In this document: positions 1 through 10,479 of the stretch, in pieces | How the letters are laid out: each line of letters starts with the position of its first letter | Numbering within the stretch: position 1 is the stretch's first letter | NCBI GenBank assembly: GCA_015680685.1 | Contig: MNCI01009661.1 | Location: 131,448 to 195,447 of the forward strand | Direction of reading: 5' to 3' | Source of the DNA: Gnetum montanum | Taxonomy: Eukaryota > Streptophyta > Gnetopsida > Gnetales > Gnetaceae | DNA length: 64,000 nt | The notes under the pieces: generated by a model | Seen by the model: the letters and a program-made list of their open reading frames with translations, nothing else | Database searches by the model: none | What the model was told of the DNA's origin: nothing | Made by a program: the position numbers and the translations under genes

Positions 1-148
1 AGGTACAAAGCTGCTCGAATAAAGAACCGTTCACTTGGGGGACTCCTACTGTAGGCACATGGAAAATATTCTATCTCTGGGGTGATCAATCCGCCAGAGC
101 TTCGCTACTTTACGCCTAGGATTGAGAAATGAGGGGAGTGCCGCCTCT

Positions 149-156
149 TATTTATA
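149..156 (-). promoter_or_regulatory. TATA box of the LTR
   Basis: The plus strand reads TATTTATA, so the minus strand has TATAAATA. It lies just downstream, in transcription sense, of the palindrome cluster at 165-300. The matching box in the copy near the right edge is at 60833-60840. Confidence 0.6.
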
Positions 157-164
157 GATATGGC

Positions 165-300
165 GGTGGACCACGATATCGCGTACGTGATATTCCAGGG
201 AAGGACGCGATATCGTGTACACGATATTGCAGGGGATGCGATATCGCATCGGCCGCAATATCGCGTACACGATATTGCAGGGGATGCGATTGCGGCTTGT
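165..300. repeat. Cluster of GATATC-centred palindromes in U3
   Basis: The core GATATCGCG or CGATATTGC recurs about eight times in 135 bases. Two cores face each other at 207-230 and form a 24-base palindrome with one mismatch. The cluster sits directly upstream of the TATA box on the minus strand. The far copy has the same arrangement at 60855-60955 with different spacing, so the array is changing in length. Confidence 0.8.
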
Positions 301-318
301 GCAATCCGCGTCTCATCA

Positions 319-1250
319 AGTTGCTTTTTGGGAAGGCAATTGAGATCACAATCCCATCTAGGATTATAAATTGGTATGATAAATTCCTCTATTATCTACT
401 CACCCAGGAAACTCCTAGTGAATGGAATTGTAAGAATAAACAACAATTTCTTCACTAGGTTAAGCATTACATAGAGATAGCTGGTAACCTCTATACAATT
501 TATGCAGATGACCTGGTACAATGGTGTGTATTGAATGAAGATCAACTCCACATTCTTCAATATGTTCGTGAAGGACCTTTTAGAGGCCATTATGTAGAAA
601 TAAAATTAACCATTAAAATCCTAATGACAAGATATCTTCAGCTCATAGTATTCAAGGATGTCTATAATTTTATCCATTCCTATGAATGGCATCAATGAAA
701 TGAAGGAATAATGATCAAAATAGAAGGACATCAATAGTGGATCCAACCATTAGAGCTTTTTGATATTTGGGGGATCAATTTCATGAGATCCATTACCCCC
801 ATATTCGATGGAAAGTCTTACATCATTTTTGCTATTTACAACTATACCAAATGAGTCGAAGTTGTAACTATCACTGATTGTACTTCTTGCACTACAACTC
901 ATTTCTTTTAGTAACAATTGATAAATAGATTTGATATATTTAGGATACTAATTTCTAATAATGGAATCCATTTTACTAGTGCCACCTTTTAGAAGTTAAT
1001 GCAACTCCTCAAGATGGAACATAAACTTACAACATCCTATCACCTCAAAGCCAACAATCAAGATCAAGTTACCAATAGGAAAATTATAAGGATTTTAACA
1101 AGAACCACTAGTAGGTATAGGAAATATTGGTGTAGAAAACCCAAAAATGCTCTTTGGGCTTATTTCTTAACTTGGAAACTTCCTATAGGCCACACTTCCT
1201 ATGAGTTAGTGTGTAGAAAGTTACCAAAAATTCTAATTTAGACTAAACTT
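319..1250 (+). pseudogene. Athila integrase remnant
   Basis: Plus-strand translation follows the integrase of the Athila element at 51120-51960 block by block: the segment before the zinc finger (about 440-600), the stretch around DIWGINFM (760-790), the NNGIHF block (955-975) and the HKLTTSYH stretch (1020-1045). The second catalytic Asp reads Asn and frames are broken by stops. The 5' part is missing because an LTR (1-318) lies in it. At about 1250 the similarity ends and a different element begins. It is non-functional. Confidence 0.75.
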
Positions 1251-1259
1251 TAGACACTC

Positions 1260-2240
1260 ACAATTGCATGTTCAAGTTTCTGTTACTGCAAGCTTGGCCA
1301 CATATCATAATGTGGATATTCCCTATGTCATTAATTGAAAAAGCCTTGGACTAGTACCATTCATTGCCAAGAGGATCTATATTCTCATTGAAAAACTTAA
1401 TTTCATAGTTTGTTAACCATTTCAAGTACCACTTGAAACTGAACATGACTCTTGACCAAGTAATGAAGGTCAAGGAGTGATCCCTTGAGCTCATGTAGAA
1501 ATTCATACAATGATGGAATGTGCTTCTTAATAAGATTCCTAAATCCATAGCCAAAACCCATATTTTTGCCATATTCCAGGGGGTAGTTAATGAATTTATT
1601 AAGTTAAAACTATATTACCTAGATCCATGGTCATTAGGCTGAGCCTTTTTCCAAATGAGAACATAGAGGATGCGACTAAGGCTAGCCATGATCCTACCTA
1701 CATGACATTTAAGAACTAGAACACCTTGAGGGGCAAGGAGAAGGGGAGGAAAAATAACATGGTTGAGGCCATAGTGACCAAAGATAATAAGATAACCACA
1801 TATGAACCTAAGACAAATCAACCCAAGGCACCTTCTAACAACAATCAGCCATTAACTTCTGGGGCCTCTACATCAACTACTTCAAGGAAAAAATTTGAAT
1901 GGAAAGATTGATCAAAGTATAGTAGGTTACAGTTAAAACCATGAGAACTCCTTGATCAAATGTTGAAGAGTGGAAATATACAATACAAAAAAATGATTAA
2001 AAATGCCCACCAAAGGCATGATAGGCTACATGAGATAACAAAAATCCCACTCTTGCAACTAAGGACAACCTTTGGTACCTAAATACTTCAATCTTTATTG
2101 TTTTTGCCACTACCATGAACTACTAGGTCATGACACCAACTTTTCCTAGCACTTAAAGATGACTGGTAGAAGATGATAGACAAGGATGAATTGGTCCTTG
2201 ATGCTTCAAACTTGGTTAAGTAACAAAATCAATTCATGCA
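1260..2240 (+). pseudogene. Tat-lineage gag, C-terminal part
   Basis: This is a decayed plus-strand coding region with several in-frame stops. A helical capsid-like stretch (about 1380-1620) is followed by a Ser/Thr/Pro-rich linker (1740-1910). Near 2105-2150 there is a finger of the form C-x2-H-x4-H-x4-S, as in Tat gag proteins (usually C-x2-H-x4-H-x4-C); the last Cys is lost. The N-terminal half is absent because of the junction near 1250. It probably belongs with the protease downstream and the pol at 13.7 kb. Lineage rests on the finger and on the downstream motifs. Confidence 0.55.
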
Positions 2241-3120
2241 TGTCTATAAGGATCAATTGAATGTGAACAATAGCCTGTACATTATTACAACATTCAATGT
2301 GACCAACATGCTAGACCTACATGGGAGTTATTCATGATATGGATACCTCCTCACAATGACAAGGGCACTTTAGCTTAGGTTAGCTCAAGGTCCCCTTTTT
2401 CTATAAGGATACCATCACCCATGCCTCCTAAGAATCCTTTTGTGATTAGGGTACCCCTTCCTATTGAAGCCAAGACCAGACCTACCCTTACAACTTATAA
2501 GCATCCTCCCATAGTGGCCAATTAAACAGTTTCTTCACAACCAACAAAGAACAATTAAAAATCCCTAAGTAAACAACACAAGAAGCTTGCACTAAAGCCA
2601 AAGAAAAATGACAACAAATAGGCCAATGCATGGAAGGAAGTGGGTCTTTTGAAGTTGACTCCCATCAAATCTATTCCAATGTGTTCTAATGCTCAAGCTA
2701 CATCAACTAGTCAACTATGGAAGGATCCCAAGCCACAGAGAAAGAGGAAAGAAGTCAAAAAATCTTTGAAGCATTAAGTTCACATCTTGGGGTGCATGGA
2801 AGAATCCAAGAATGCTAAGAGTGAAAATCCCACAACCAATGACAAGGACTTCCTCAATGCGATTGAACAATTCAAATAGTCTATAAAACTAAAGAACACC
2901 TCTCTTAGCTTGTATGACCTTGTGATGACTTTTGCTATGCATTTTAAAACATTAGTCATGATGTTGACCTCTATTCCTATTAGTAAGAATATCCCCACTA
3001 ATGAGAGTTCATCAATGTAGTGATAGTACTACCTTCACCAAAGGAAGAACTGAGGTCAACAATGCTAGTGTTTCATGATAGGGAAGTAGAAACCAATCCC
3101 TAGGATGGTGAGACATCTAA
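2241..3120 (+). pseudogene. Linker between Tat gag and protease
   Basis: This is low-quality coding sequence with Lys/Pro-rich pieces and repeated stops, in the position expected between gag and protease of the same element. No domain is recognisable. Confidence 0.35.
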
Positions 3121-3770
3121 AGATTCCCTATTCATAACCAACAAGGTAGGATAGTATAAAGTACATAGAGTGCACATTGATGATGGAGCCACAACAAATG
3201 TAATACCTTACACCATTGTAGATTGTTCTAACTGAGAAAATTTAATGTACTTCAACAATCACTCTAAGTCTTTCAATGGATCTTAGGTAGCTATTAAAAG
3301 CTCAATTTCTTTAGATTTTGTGGTAGGGGAGCAATTTCCCACAACAAGCAATTTCTTGGTGGTGGAGGAAACACCAGGGTTCAACCTTATCTTGGGAAGG
3401 CATTGGTTATCTTAATTATGAGTTATTTCCTTAGAAATTCACTAAGAAATTCACCTACCTTATGAGGGAGTTGAGATCATCATCCATGGTGACAATGCAA
3501 TTTTCTTGGTAGTCAGCAATGTTGACACCGAACAAGGGTTCAAAGTGGAGTTTTAGGAAGAAACTCCTATTGTCAACCATAAAGTCAAAAAACCTAATAG
3601 AGTAGAAGAGGCCAAGAATAACAACGATGGACCCAGGGATGCACCATGGGAAGATCTCCCTTTCAATGTTGTGAGTGAAGGAAATGGGAAATATAGAATT
3701 GTGCAAGGTAGATTGTACATGTTTCCTAATCTATGAAAGATTAGGAAAAACTTACACAAATGATGTATGC
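3121..3770 (+). pseudogene. Tat-lineage aspartic protease
   Basis: The active-site loop reads D-D-G-A-T-T-N-V-I-P at 3179-3208. In the Tat lineage this loop is normally D-N-G-S-A-L-N-V; the first Asp is kept. The C-terminal hallmark F-N-L-I-L-G-R-H-W lies at 3380-3406, close to the family's FNLLLGRPW. Stops at about 3282 and 3414 break the frame. The reading continues to about 3735 and then ends in A/T-rich DNA instead of entering reverse transcriptase, which next appears in this lineage at 13.7 kb. The element was probably split by an insertion. Confidence 0.7.
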
Positions 3771-4074
3771 CTTTGACTCACTCACTGTTGCACTTGTGAC
3801 CATATGACCTCTTTTCTTTTATAACCTTCTTATCCTAAATTACCCATTACTTGTATACATTGCCTTGTTTACTTTTATTTTACTTTTTTTTAACCTTTAC
3901 TTTGCATGTAGATTAAGGCTTACTCTTGTTTACAATTTACTTTTTCAAGCCTTTTCTATCTTAGAATGTAGACCAGCAAAAATATTATAAAAACTTTAAA
4001 ACGTGAAAAAATTATAAAAATTTAGAAAAAAAAAACATAAAAAACTAATGAAAAGTTTTCTTTTAGAATGTGGG
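3771..4074. other. A/T-rich stretch without a gene
   Basis: This lies between the protease remnant and the tandem repeat. It shows only poly-T and poly-A runs. It is the left edge of the 9.8-kb block that separates Tat protease from Tat reverse transcriptase. No terminal inverted repeat could be recognised. Confidence 0.4.
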
Positions 4075-4285
4075 ACTTGCCATGGCCTAAAATTGGCAAA
4101 AAATGTATGACCTACCATGGCCCAAAATTGGCAAAACATCATGTGTTGCCCACCATGGCCTAGAACTGGCAAAACATATGAGCTACCATGGCCTAAAATT
4201 GGCAAGTAACTCCATGGCCTGCCATGGCCTAAAATTGGCAAATCACATGGTTCGCCATGGCCTAAAGCTAGCAAAACATTCATCA
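4075..4285. repeat. Tandem repeat, six copies of a CCATGGCC-centred unit
   Basis: The core GCCATGGCCTAAAATTGGCAA recurs, with changes, at about 4078, 4115, 4152, 4187, 4222 and 4255, a period of about 35 bases. Each unit holds the palindrome CCATGG. The array lies just past the 3' end of the minus-strand gene remnant at 4638-10276, opposite the palindrome array on its 5' side. Flanking arrays like these resemble the subterminal repeats of some DNA transposons. Confidence 0.8.
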
Positions 4286-4637
4286 CCATTTACAACCTAT
4301 TCCATACCTTAGTAGCCAACAAATATAGCCATTGTTACCTTTTATAACCAATCACAATTACATAAGTTAACCAATATATCCTATTACATAACAAAAATGT
4401 AAACATTAAACATATATAAAACATAAAACACTAGAACACACAAACAAAAATTAAAAGAATAAAATAATAATAGTTTAAATGCTTGTCACATAGCATGACA
4501 AAACTTTAAACAATACATGAAACAATAAACCATTTATCAATTGATCAAATGGCTAACACTAGCCAATACATCACCACATCATCAATATTGTCAACATAAC
4601 AAGTGAAATAACCAAAATTCATGACCAATAGATAGTA

Positions 4638-6172
4638 CTAAGATGTTGCTGGAGGAGGTTGACAAGCACTACCATCTTCACCATTGGGACCACCAACATC
4701 ACCTGGTACCTATACCACAACAAAACACAAGTTAAACCAATAATTAATAAAGTATAAAACCAATTATAAACTATAAATTAAAATAAGTTAAACTAAAATA
4801 TGCTAAAACAAATAAAATAAGCAAACCTATAAAGGCTCAGAAGCAACATCTTTTGGTGCTAGATTTTGAAGATCAACCTCCAAATGATGGAGGATTTGTT
4901 CCTCAATCATGTGGGTGTAGTTCACCTTCTTGAGATTAATTCTTGTTAGAATGTTGTTGTTGTTGATTTCCATCCATGTAGTTAGCTCTTGTGAAAATGT
5001 CATGATAGTTACCTCTCTAGAAGTTGTAGAGACTTGAGGAGGTGGGGATCCAACCATGAGTAGGATGCCTTCAAATAGTTTTAAGGCATCCTTTGCTTGA
5101 ATCCCCCTCACAAATAGCTCTAACTTATGACATTTAGTGGACTCCTTCTTAACCACTTAGGATAACCTTGATGCTTAGCCTTATATTTCTTCTTATGGTT
5201 CTTTTGTTCTTAGCCTTGCTTGAGAACTTAGTCATAGTAGTCTTTCCACTCCTTGGCCTTGTTCATGAGCAAGTTCATCTATAGCTTCTATTCAGCAACC
5301 TCATTGGCAAGGGAAACCTTGCCATGAATGGCATTCCAATACTACGTCTACTTAATCTCTTTGGTTTGCAAGAAACTCTTATTAGCCACTTAGGCCTTCA
5401 TGAATTCCTTACGATCCTTGAGATTTTTGTTAGCCTCAACTAGCCTCTAATTTTGTTTTTTTGATGCTATAATGTGTTCCCATAGGAACTCATTGGAACA
5501 TTGAATTTTCAATGAATTTTTGGCACAAGAAAATTCACAACCAATGACACTTTCATACAAATTTCTTGGTACATTCTATACATCTGATGGTAGGCTAGGT
5601 AAGGCATAGATCTTAAGGGGGTGGTTGGGGTCCCATCTAAGCTTAGGAATTGAAAATAATAAAACATAAATAAAAAAAAGTAATGAAATAACCAAGAGAA
5701 AACAAGAAAAAAAATGACTAAAGAATACCAAAAGTGCAAGACAAACTAAGTACTTATCCACATTAGGAGTAACTTGCTGCAACTGATTGATCATATTGTT
5801 GGCCATCCCCTGCATGAATTCCCTCTTGTTCGAAGTGTCAACCCATGGCTTCATGCAAAATGTGGAGGTTGAGGTAGTAGGTTGAGGCTTAGTAAATAAG
5901 GCAAGCATAACAACCAACAAACCATTAAATATCAAGCTTAAACTAAAACAACATAACTTGTACACATGAAATAAATGCATACATACCTAGAGCATCATCT
6001 TAGATGATGACAAGGGGTTCACCTAGCTATGATGGATCAAAGATGGAGTCAAAGTCATCGAATGGTACATTGGATGACCCCTCATTATCATGGCACTGTA
6101 GAAGCTCCTTTTCTAGGCATTTTTGCTTCACCTTTGCTATTATTGCTTAGGCTACTAACTCTTGTTTTTTTC
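4638..6172 (-). pseudogene. Unknown gene, exons 5 to 8
   Basis: Exon 5 (6172-5987) encodes an acidic segment. Exon 6 (5887-5754) includes MKPWVDTSNKREF and MINQLQQVTPNV. Exon 7 (5641-about 4830) is long, charged and coiled-coil-like, with one frame change near 5150. Exon 8 (4709-4638) ends QPPPATS then TAG. Introns are short (about 100-120 bases) and A/T-rich. Donor and acceptor GT and AG are present at most joins. Confidence 0.5.
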
Positions 6173-6304
6173 CTATAAGAACAATGAGAGAAAAACATAA
6201 TATGACTTAGCATATATTTCCTTAAAGAAAATAACAATATAGCCTTATAACATAAAATGTAGTAATGTAAAACAACTAAAAAATAAAACAAAACTAAAAC
6301 ATAC

Positions 6305-7359
6305 TTGTAAACACATTGCACGCTTAGCCAAGTCTAATCACAAACCTTCTCTTGGAGGGTTGCTCAATAATTGGTTCTTTCTTGTTAACCATGGGCCTCT
6401 TCAGTTTCACTCTAGTTGAACCTTCAGATTTAGCCCACAATGTTTTGGTCCAATTAATGTCTCCACACTCAACCTAGGGCTCTATTCCCATGCTATCAAG
6501 GAAAATACAACGCTTATCACTTAGTCCCTTAGTGGTAATACACATTAACTCCCTACCATCCTTTGGCTAGTTCTGAGTCTACATAGTGGGATAAACATGT
6601 TTAATCCCATGGCTTGGAGAGTTGGGATGGATCTTGGCTTACCCATTTTCCATCCTTCCTTACCACTAGGAACTTCACAAACCTCATTAGATATGTTACA
6701 AAGAATGCATAATGCATGTGGCATTTCAATGTGAGATGTCACAGATTTTTAGGATTTCACCATGTAGCCCATAAACCAAGTGACCAATCTAGTTGAATCA
6801 AGTACCATTCAAAAGGATCTTCTTCATGGTCCATGCTTATTAAACCCCCATGATCTTACCTTGTGATAATAGTTTGGGGAACCCCTAGGATCAGAATAAG
6901 GGATATGCCTCTCTAGCCTTTTCAACCTTGAATTGGCTAGGAGACAATCCCTTGTGACCATGACAAGTTCCTAGCTAATCCTCTACCTCCTCTTGGTCCT
7001 CTACCTTTTTACTTATGTTAGTGATAATCTTTAGGCCTTCATGAGAAACATCAAAGAGGTCACTAAATTTGGATTCCTTGATGGCATGGGTGACAGGCAC
7101 ACCATGAACTTGGGTGATGAACTTCTTCACTCCTTGGTCAAAGGAGTTAATGATGTTCATCATCTCGAGGGTAGAGATAGTGGGGGTAGGGGCCATGAAT
7201 AAATTAAGCAAACCTACATTAATGATGTTTTTTTAGATTTTTCTAGGTGCCCTACTAGCTAACCACTACTGCACCAAATTTACCTCATCATACTTGAGGA
7301 TCTAAGTCTTCTTAGAGCATCTTGAAATGACAAGTGTGATGGTGTAGGGGTGCTAGAAC
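6305..7359 (-). pseudogene. Unknown gene, exon 4
   Basis: It starts after TTGTAG at 7360 and runs about 1,050 bases, with a frame change near 6860. The first part contains ILKYDEVNLVQ and the open stretch NSFDQGVKKFITQVHG. The middle part contains HIEMPHALCILCNISNEV, with two Cys in a C-x2-C arrangement. The end is basic and suggests a nuclear signal (EPIIEQPSKRRFVIRL). Confidence 0.5.
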
Positions 7360-7559
7360 CTACAATAGAACAAAAGGCCAATTAGCTTAGGCATAAGCAT
7401 GCCAAACAAAAATACAAGTATAATCAACATTAAAACCAAATTTAAGCCAATCATAGCTAATAAATCTATTTAGACACTTAAGTCCTAAGTAACCTATGAC
7501 CATACAACCATGAATATGTTGACATGAAAACAAAATAAAAACAAGAAAAGAACTCTTAC

Positions 7560-7825
7560 CTTTCTTGCTAGAAGAGGATTGCAAGGAGCCTTCAATGGGT
7601 ATGCAAGCAAGATCTAATTTAGACCACCAACCATACACTATCCCATTGTCTACATACTATTGGTAGGCTTTGGAGTAACATGTGTTGTACCTACCCAGGT
7701 CACCTCTTAGTTGCTCCACCACCACAAGCCTCACTATGGGGCTTTTGGAAAAAACCTCTAATGTTGTTTAGAATAAGGGTAGGAGCTGGTCATTCTTGAT
7801 GAACTCCTTGTCATCCACTCTATAC
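7560..7825 (-). pseudogene. Unknown gene, exon 3
   Basis: It has a clean acceptor (TTGCAG) and donor (AAAG|GTAAG). About 88 codons with two stops include RYRVDDKEFIKNDQLLP, LRGDLGRYNTCYSKAY and a Ser/Lys-rich end. This is one of the best preserved exons and a good query for a database search. Confidence 0.55.
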
Positions 7826-7930
7826 CTGCAAGTATACCAATTCAAGCAAGAAAAACATTAAAACTAAATAGCCTATTAAAATCAATAATCAAAGCAACCA
7901 AAAATGAAGACTTAAAAAATCATGCTTATC

Positions 7931-8376
7931 CTTCCACATGTGAAATAGTATCAGGAGGATTCTGAAATAATGTGTGGGCCCAGTGACCAACTAGCAAAGT
8001 GTTGTTAGCATTATACAAGTTGAACTTTGGCATGTCCCAAATCTTGGATAGCTTACAAGTTTTCCTTATGTGAGTGTTGTCAAGCACCTCAATCTATGTG
8101 TGTATTTTAGGATTATCTTCTAAGAACTTGACAATCAAGCTTGATGAATGGGCAATAAGGTATCAATGATGATGACAACTGCATTGGATGATAAGTGTGA
8201 CCATATCATCATACTAAAGTTTTGTAGCAAAAAGGCCAAGAACTCTTATATCCCTAGCCTAAAGCATAAGGATCCATGCTCCAAAGTCATGTGGGTAGGT
8301 GGGGCGCCTTGGGATGTGAATGGAACATAGTAATTTCACCAACTCAATCACGATTAAGATGGGCTTGAGGAAGGCC
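7931..8376 (-). pseudogene. Unknown gene, exon 2
   Basis: It starts after the acceptor TGTGTAG (8377) and keeps one frame for about 148 codons with four stops, three of them explained by single transitions. Visible pieces include SIHIPRRPTYPHDFGAW and SSSLIVKFLEDNPKIHT. The donor reads GAAG|GATAAGC, apparently a broken GT. Confidence 0.5.
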
Positions 8377-8559
8377 CTACACACAACAATAATAACATTT
8401 ACAACCAAAATAACTACAACCTTAATACCAACATTTTCATGTAAACAAACAACCAAACCATAGTTGCAACAGTTAAAACCAAAACCAAAACCAGGACCAA
8501 ATTTCAACAAAAAACCATGAACAACCAAGTGGCCTAATAACAACCGATGGTAGTTTTCA

Positions 8560-9840
8560 TGATAAGATATGCATAAACATTGTGGAAATTTTTATGTAAA
8601 ACATCAAAAACTTGAAAAATAGCTTGTACCAACTATAAAAGTTACAAACACTAATTTGAATTTTGCAAAATTTTACTAAGCATCCTAGTTAATGGTGAAA
8701 CTCACCATAGTAAAAACTCTTAGGAAGACTAGTTAAAATTTTATAAAAATTCAAAATGACTATTTAGAACTAAAAATACTTCATGTAAGAAACTTTGTAT
8801 ACCTTTAAATAGAACCATAAAAACACACCACCAACACCAACGTTGCCTATACAGACAAGTAGGTTTGCAGTTTTCATGGCCAAAACTGCAACTGTACAAA
8901 ACAGTTTACACTTAATTGAAAATGACAAATTAGAACTAAATTTTTTTTCTAAGGATGGGAATTGTGTACACAGAAAATGCAATGGGATTTGAAATTTATG
9001 CTAAGGTTCCAAGATTATGAAAAAATTTAAAACATTAACCAAAACCATGATAACATTCCACCAAAAACTACACAACAACCCAAAACTATGGAAAATGATC
9101 ATGGTAGATGATTGACAAAAATTACCAATTTTTTTTTAAAATTTTGAAACCACTTCCAAATCCTTCCTAACACTTTAGAGCATCCTAAAGACCTTAAGAA
9201 GTTGGTTGAAAAAAGTTTCTAAAGTGCCAATACTACCCATCTTCATCGGGGTAAACGGTAATGACCAAAAAATAACACTTTGACACTAGTTTATCAAAAA
9301 ATTTGCTAAAAATCAACCATGCAACCAAATTTAATGGTTTCATAGCCTTTGGAATCATTAAAAAAATATAGAAATAGAAAATTATAAACCATAAAACTTC
9401 CTAGCCATTTTTGTAGGAAATAATGCAAAAGTGACATGAAACAAATCGTAGCAGCAAAACCCTATGTCACACGAATTTAGTATAAAATTAGCCAAAAATT
9501 AACTACAGATAATAATTTAGTGATTTCATAGCTATTTGAATCATTAAGAAAAACTCAAAAAACCCACAACCTTAAAACCAAAAAATTCTTAGCCATGTTT
9601 CACATAAAAAAAATTACCAAAGTACCATGAAAAAATAGCCAAAATTGAAAACCCACTATACACTATCTTATAGAAAAATTTGTACAGAATTAAATGTATT
9701 TAAAAATTAAGCATAGTACTACAATTGTATAGCCATGAAAAAAAAAATTTCATAACCATTTAAACAGAAAAATAAAAATTACAAAATTGATGTTTCTTTT
9801 CTTCCCCAAAACACATAAAAATGCCCAAAAATAGCAGAAT
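8560..9840 (-). repeat. A-rich intron 1 with degenerate repeats of about 190 bp
   Basis: No coding sequence was seen. The block starting at 9289 (GGTTTCATAGCCTTTGGAATC) recurs at about 9479 (GATTTCATAGCTATTTGAATC) and weakly near 9670. The period of about 190 bases matches that of the array at 10480-12850, although the sequences are not visibly alike. Confidence 0.5.
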
Positions 9841-10004
9841 TAATTTTTTAATTCAAAGCACACCAATTCCACAATCCAAGAAACACTAAAAATCCATAAT
9901 GATATCCTAGATATAACATAGGATTTTTACAAAATTCAAAAAAATAAAAATCAACAGATAAGACCCTACAACCAAAAACACCTAGGTTTGAAAGGAAATT
10001 GTAC

Positions 10005-10276
10005 CTAGGCATCAAGGTGGTGGATCTCTTAGCAATTACTAGCCATGGCAGACTGGAGAGGCCTTGAGTAGTAGCATCCACCTCTTCTAGGGCTAGGTTC
10101 TTGGTAATGGTAGCCTTTCTCTTGGACATGACGGCAACTGACACAGCAACAACTAGAATCCTAGAGCTTCTAAAGCCTTTTGCAACAACTACACTAGCCT
10201 CTTGATGAAGAAAGCTTGTGACTATGCTGGCAATAGGGGCACTAGAGGATAAAACAAGTGCAAAGCTCTGGTGCAA
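10005..10276 (-). pseudogene. Unknown gene, exon 1
   Basis: This is an open frame from ATG at 10276, with a second ATG at 10129 that starts a basic segment (MSKRKATITK). It ends at the donor CTAG|GTACAA (10005/10004). The upstream-ATG version adds about 49 residues rich in Ala, Val and Ser. Which start is real cannot be told. The 190-bp palindrome array begins about 200 bases upstream, where the promoter should lie. Confidence 0.5.
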
Positions 10277-10479
10277 GGTGCTAAAGATTAAGAGTGATGA
10301 AGAGAGAATGATTTGTGCAAAATTATTTTTTGAAAATTATTCCCAAACTTATGCACCTCTTTGAAAACCCTAGTTTCCCAAAGTACTCACCCAAGTTCCA
10401 CTAAACTCAATGATCATAATTAGTAAGTAGGACCACACTAGGTAAGTGGGAAATTGATGCATGAAAAAACACAAACTTT

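Larger units (their letters stand above)
1..318 (-). repeat. Athila-type LTR, 5' (U3) part, cut by window edge
   Basis: This is nearly the same as 60688-60957, the U3 end of the 3' LTR of a minus-strand element at the far end of the window. It ends with CTCATCA at 312-318, the complement of the LTR start TGATGAG. What follows (319 on) is old integrase sequence and not a polypurine tract, so this should be the 5' LTR of an element lying to the left, or a solo LTR. CpG is retained, so it is younger than its surroundings. Confidence 0.8.
4638..10276 (-). pseudogene. Decayed eight-exon gene of unknown function
   Basis: On the minus strand, coding-like blocks alternate with A/T-rich blocks, and nearly all joins fit GT-AG. 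Proposed exons from the 5' end: 10276-10005, 8376-7931, 7825-7560, 7359-6305, 6172-5987, 5887-5754, 5641-4830 and 4709-4638, ending in TAG. Exon 1 has two possible starts, 10276 and 10129 (MSKRKATITK). Exon 4 holds the longest clean segment. Exon 7 is Lys/Glu/Trp-rich and looks like a coiled coil. Exon 8 encodes a Gly- then Pro-rich tail. Most stops can be explained by one transition in Trp, Gln or Arg codons; frame changes occur near 6860 and 5150. I do not recognise the protein. It could be the accessory gene of a DNA transposon, an extra ORF of a Tat element in reverse orientation, or a captured host gene. Confidence 0.6.

Noticed and set aside
4103-4312. Open frame with repeated HGLKLA units as a protein
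   Set aside because: It is a by-product of the 35-base tandem repeat and has no coding context.
8259-8543. Longest open frame here taken as a single gene
   Set aside because: Only its 3' half (up to 8376) is in the frame of the proposed exon 2; the upstream half reads through intron sequence.
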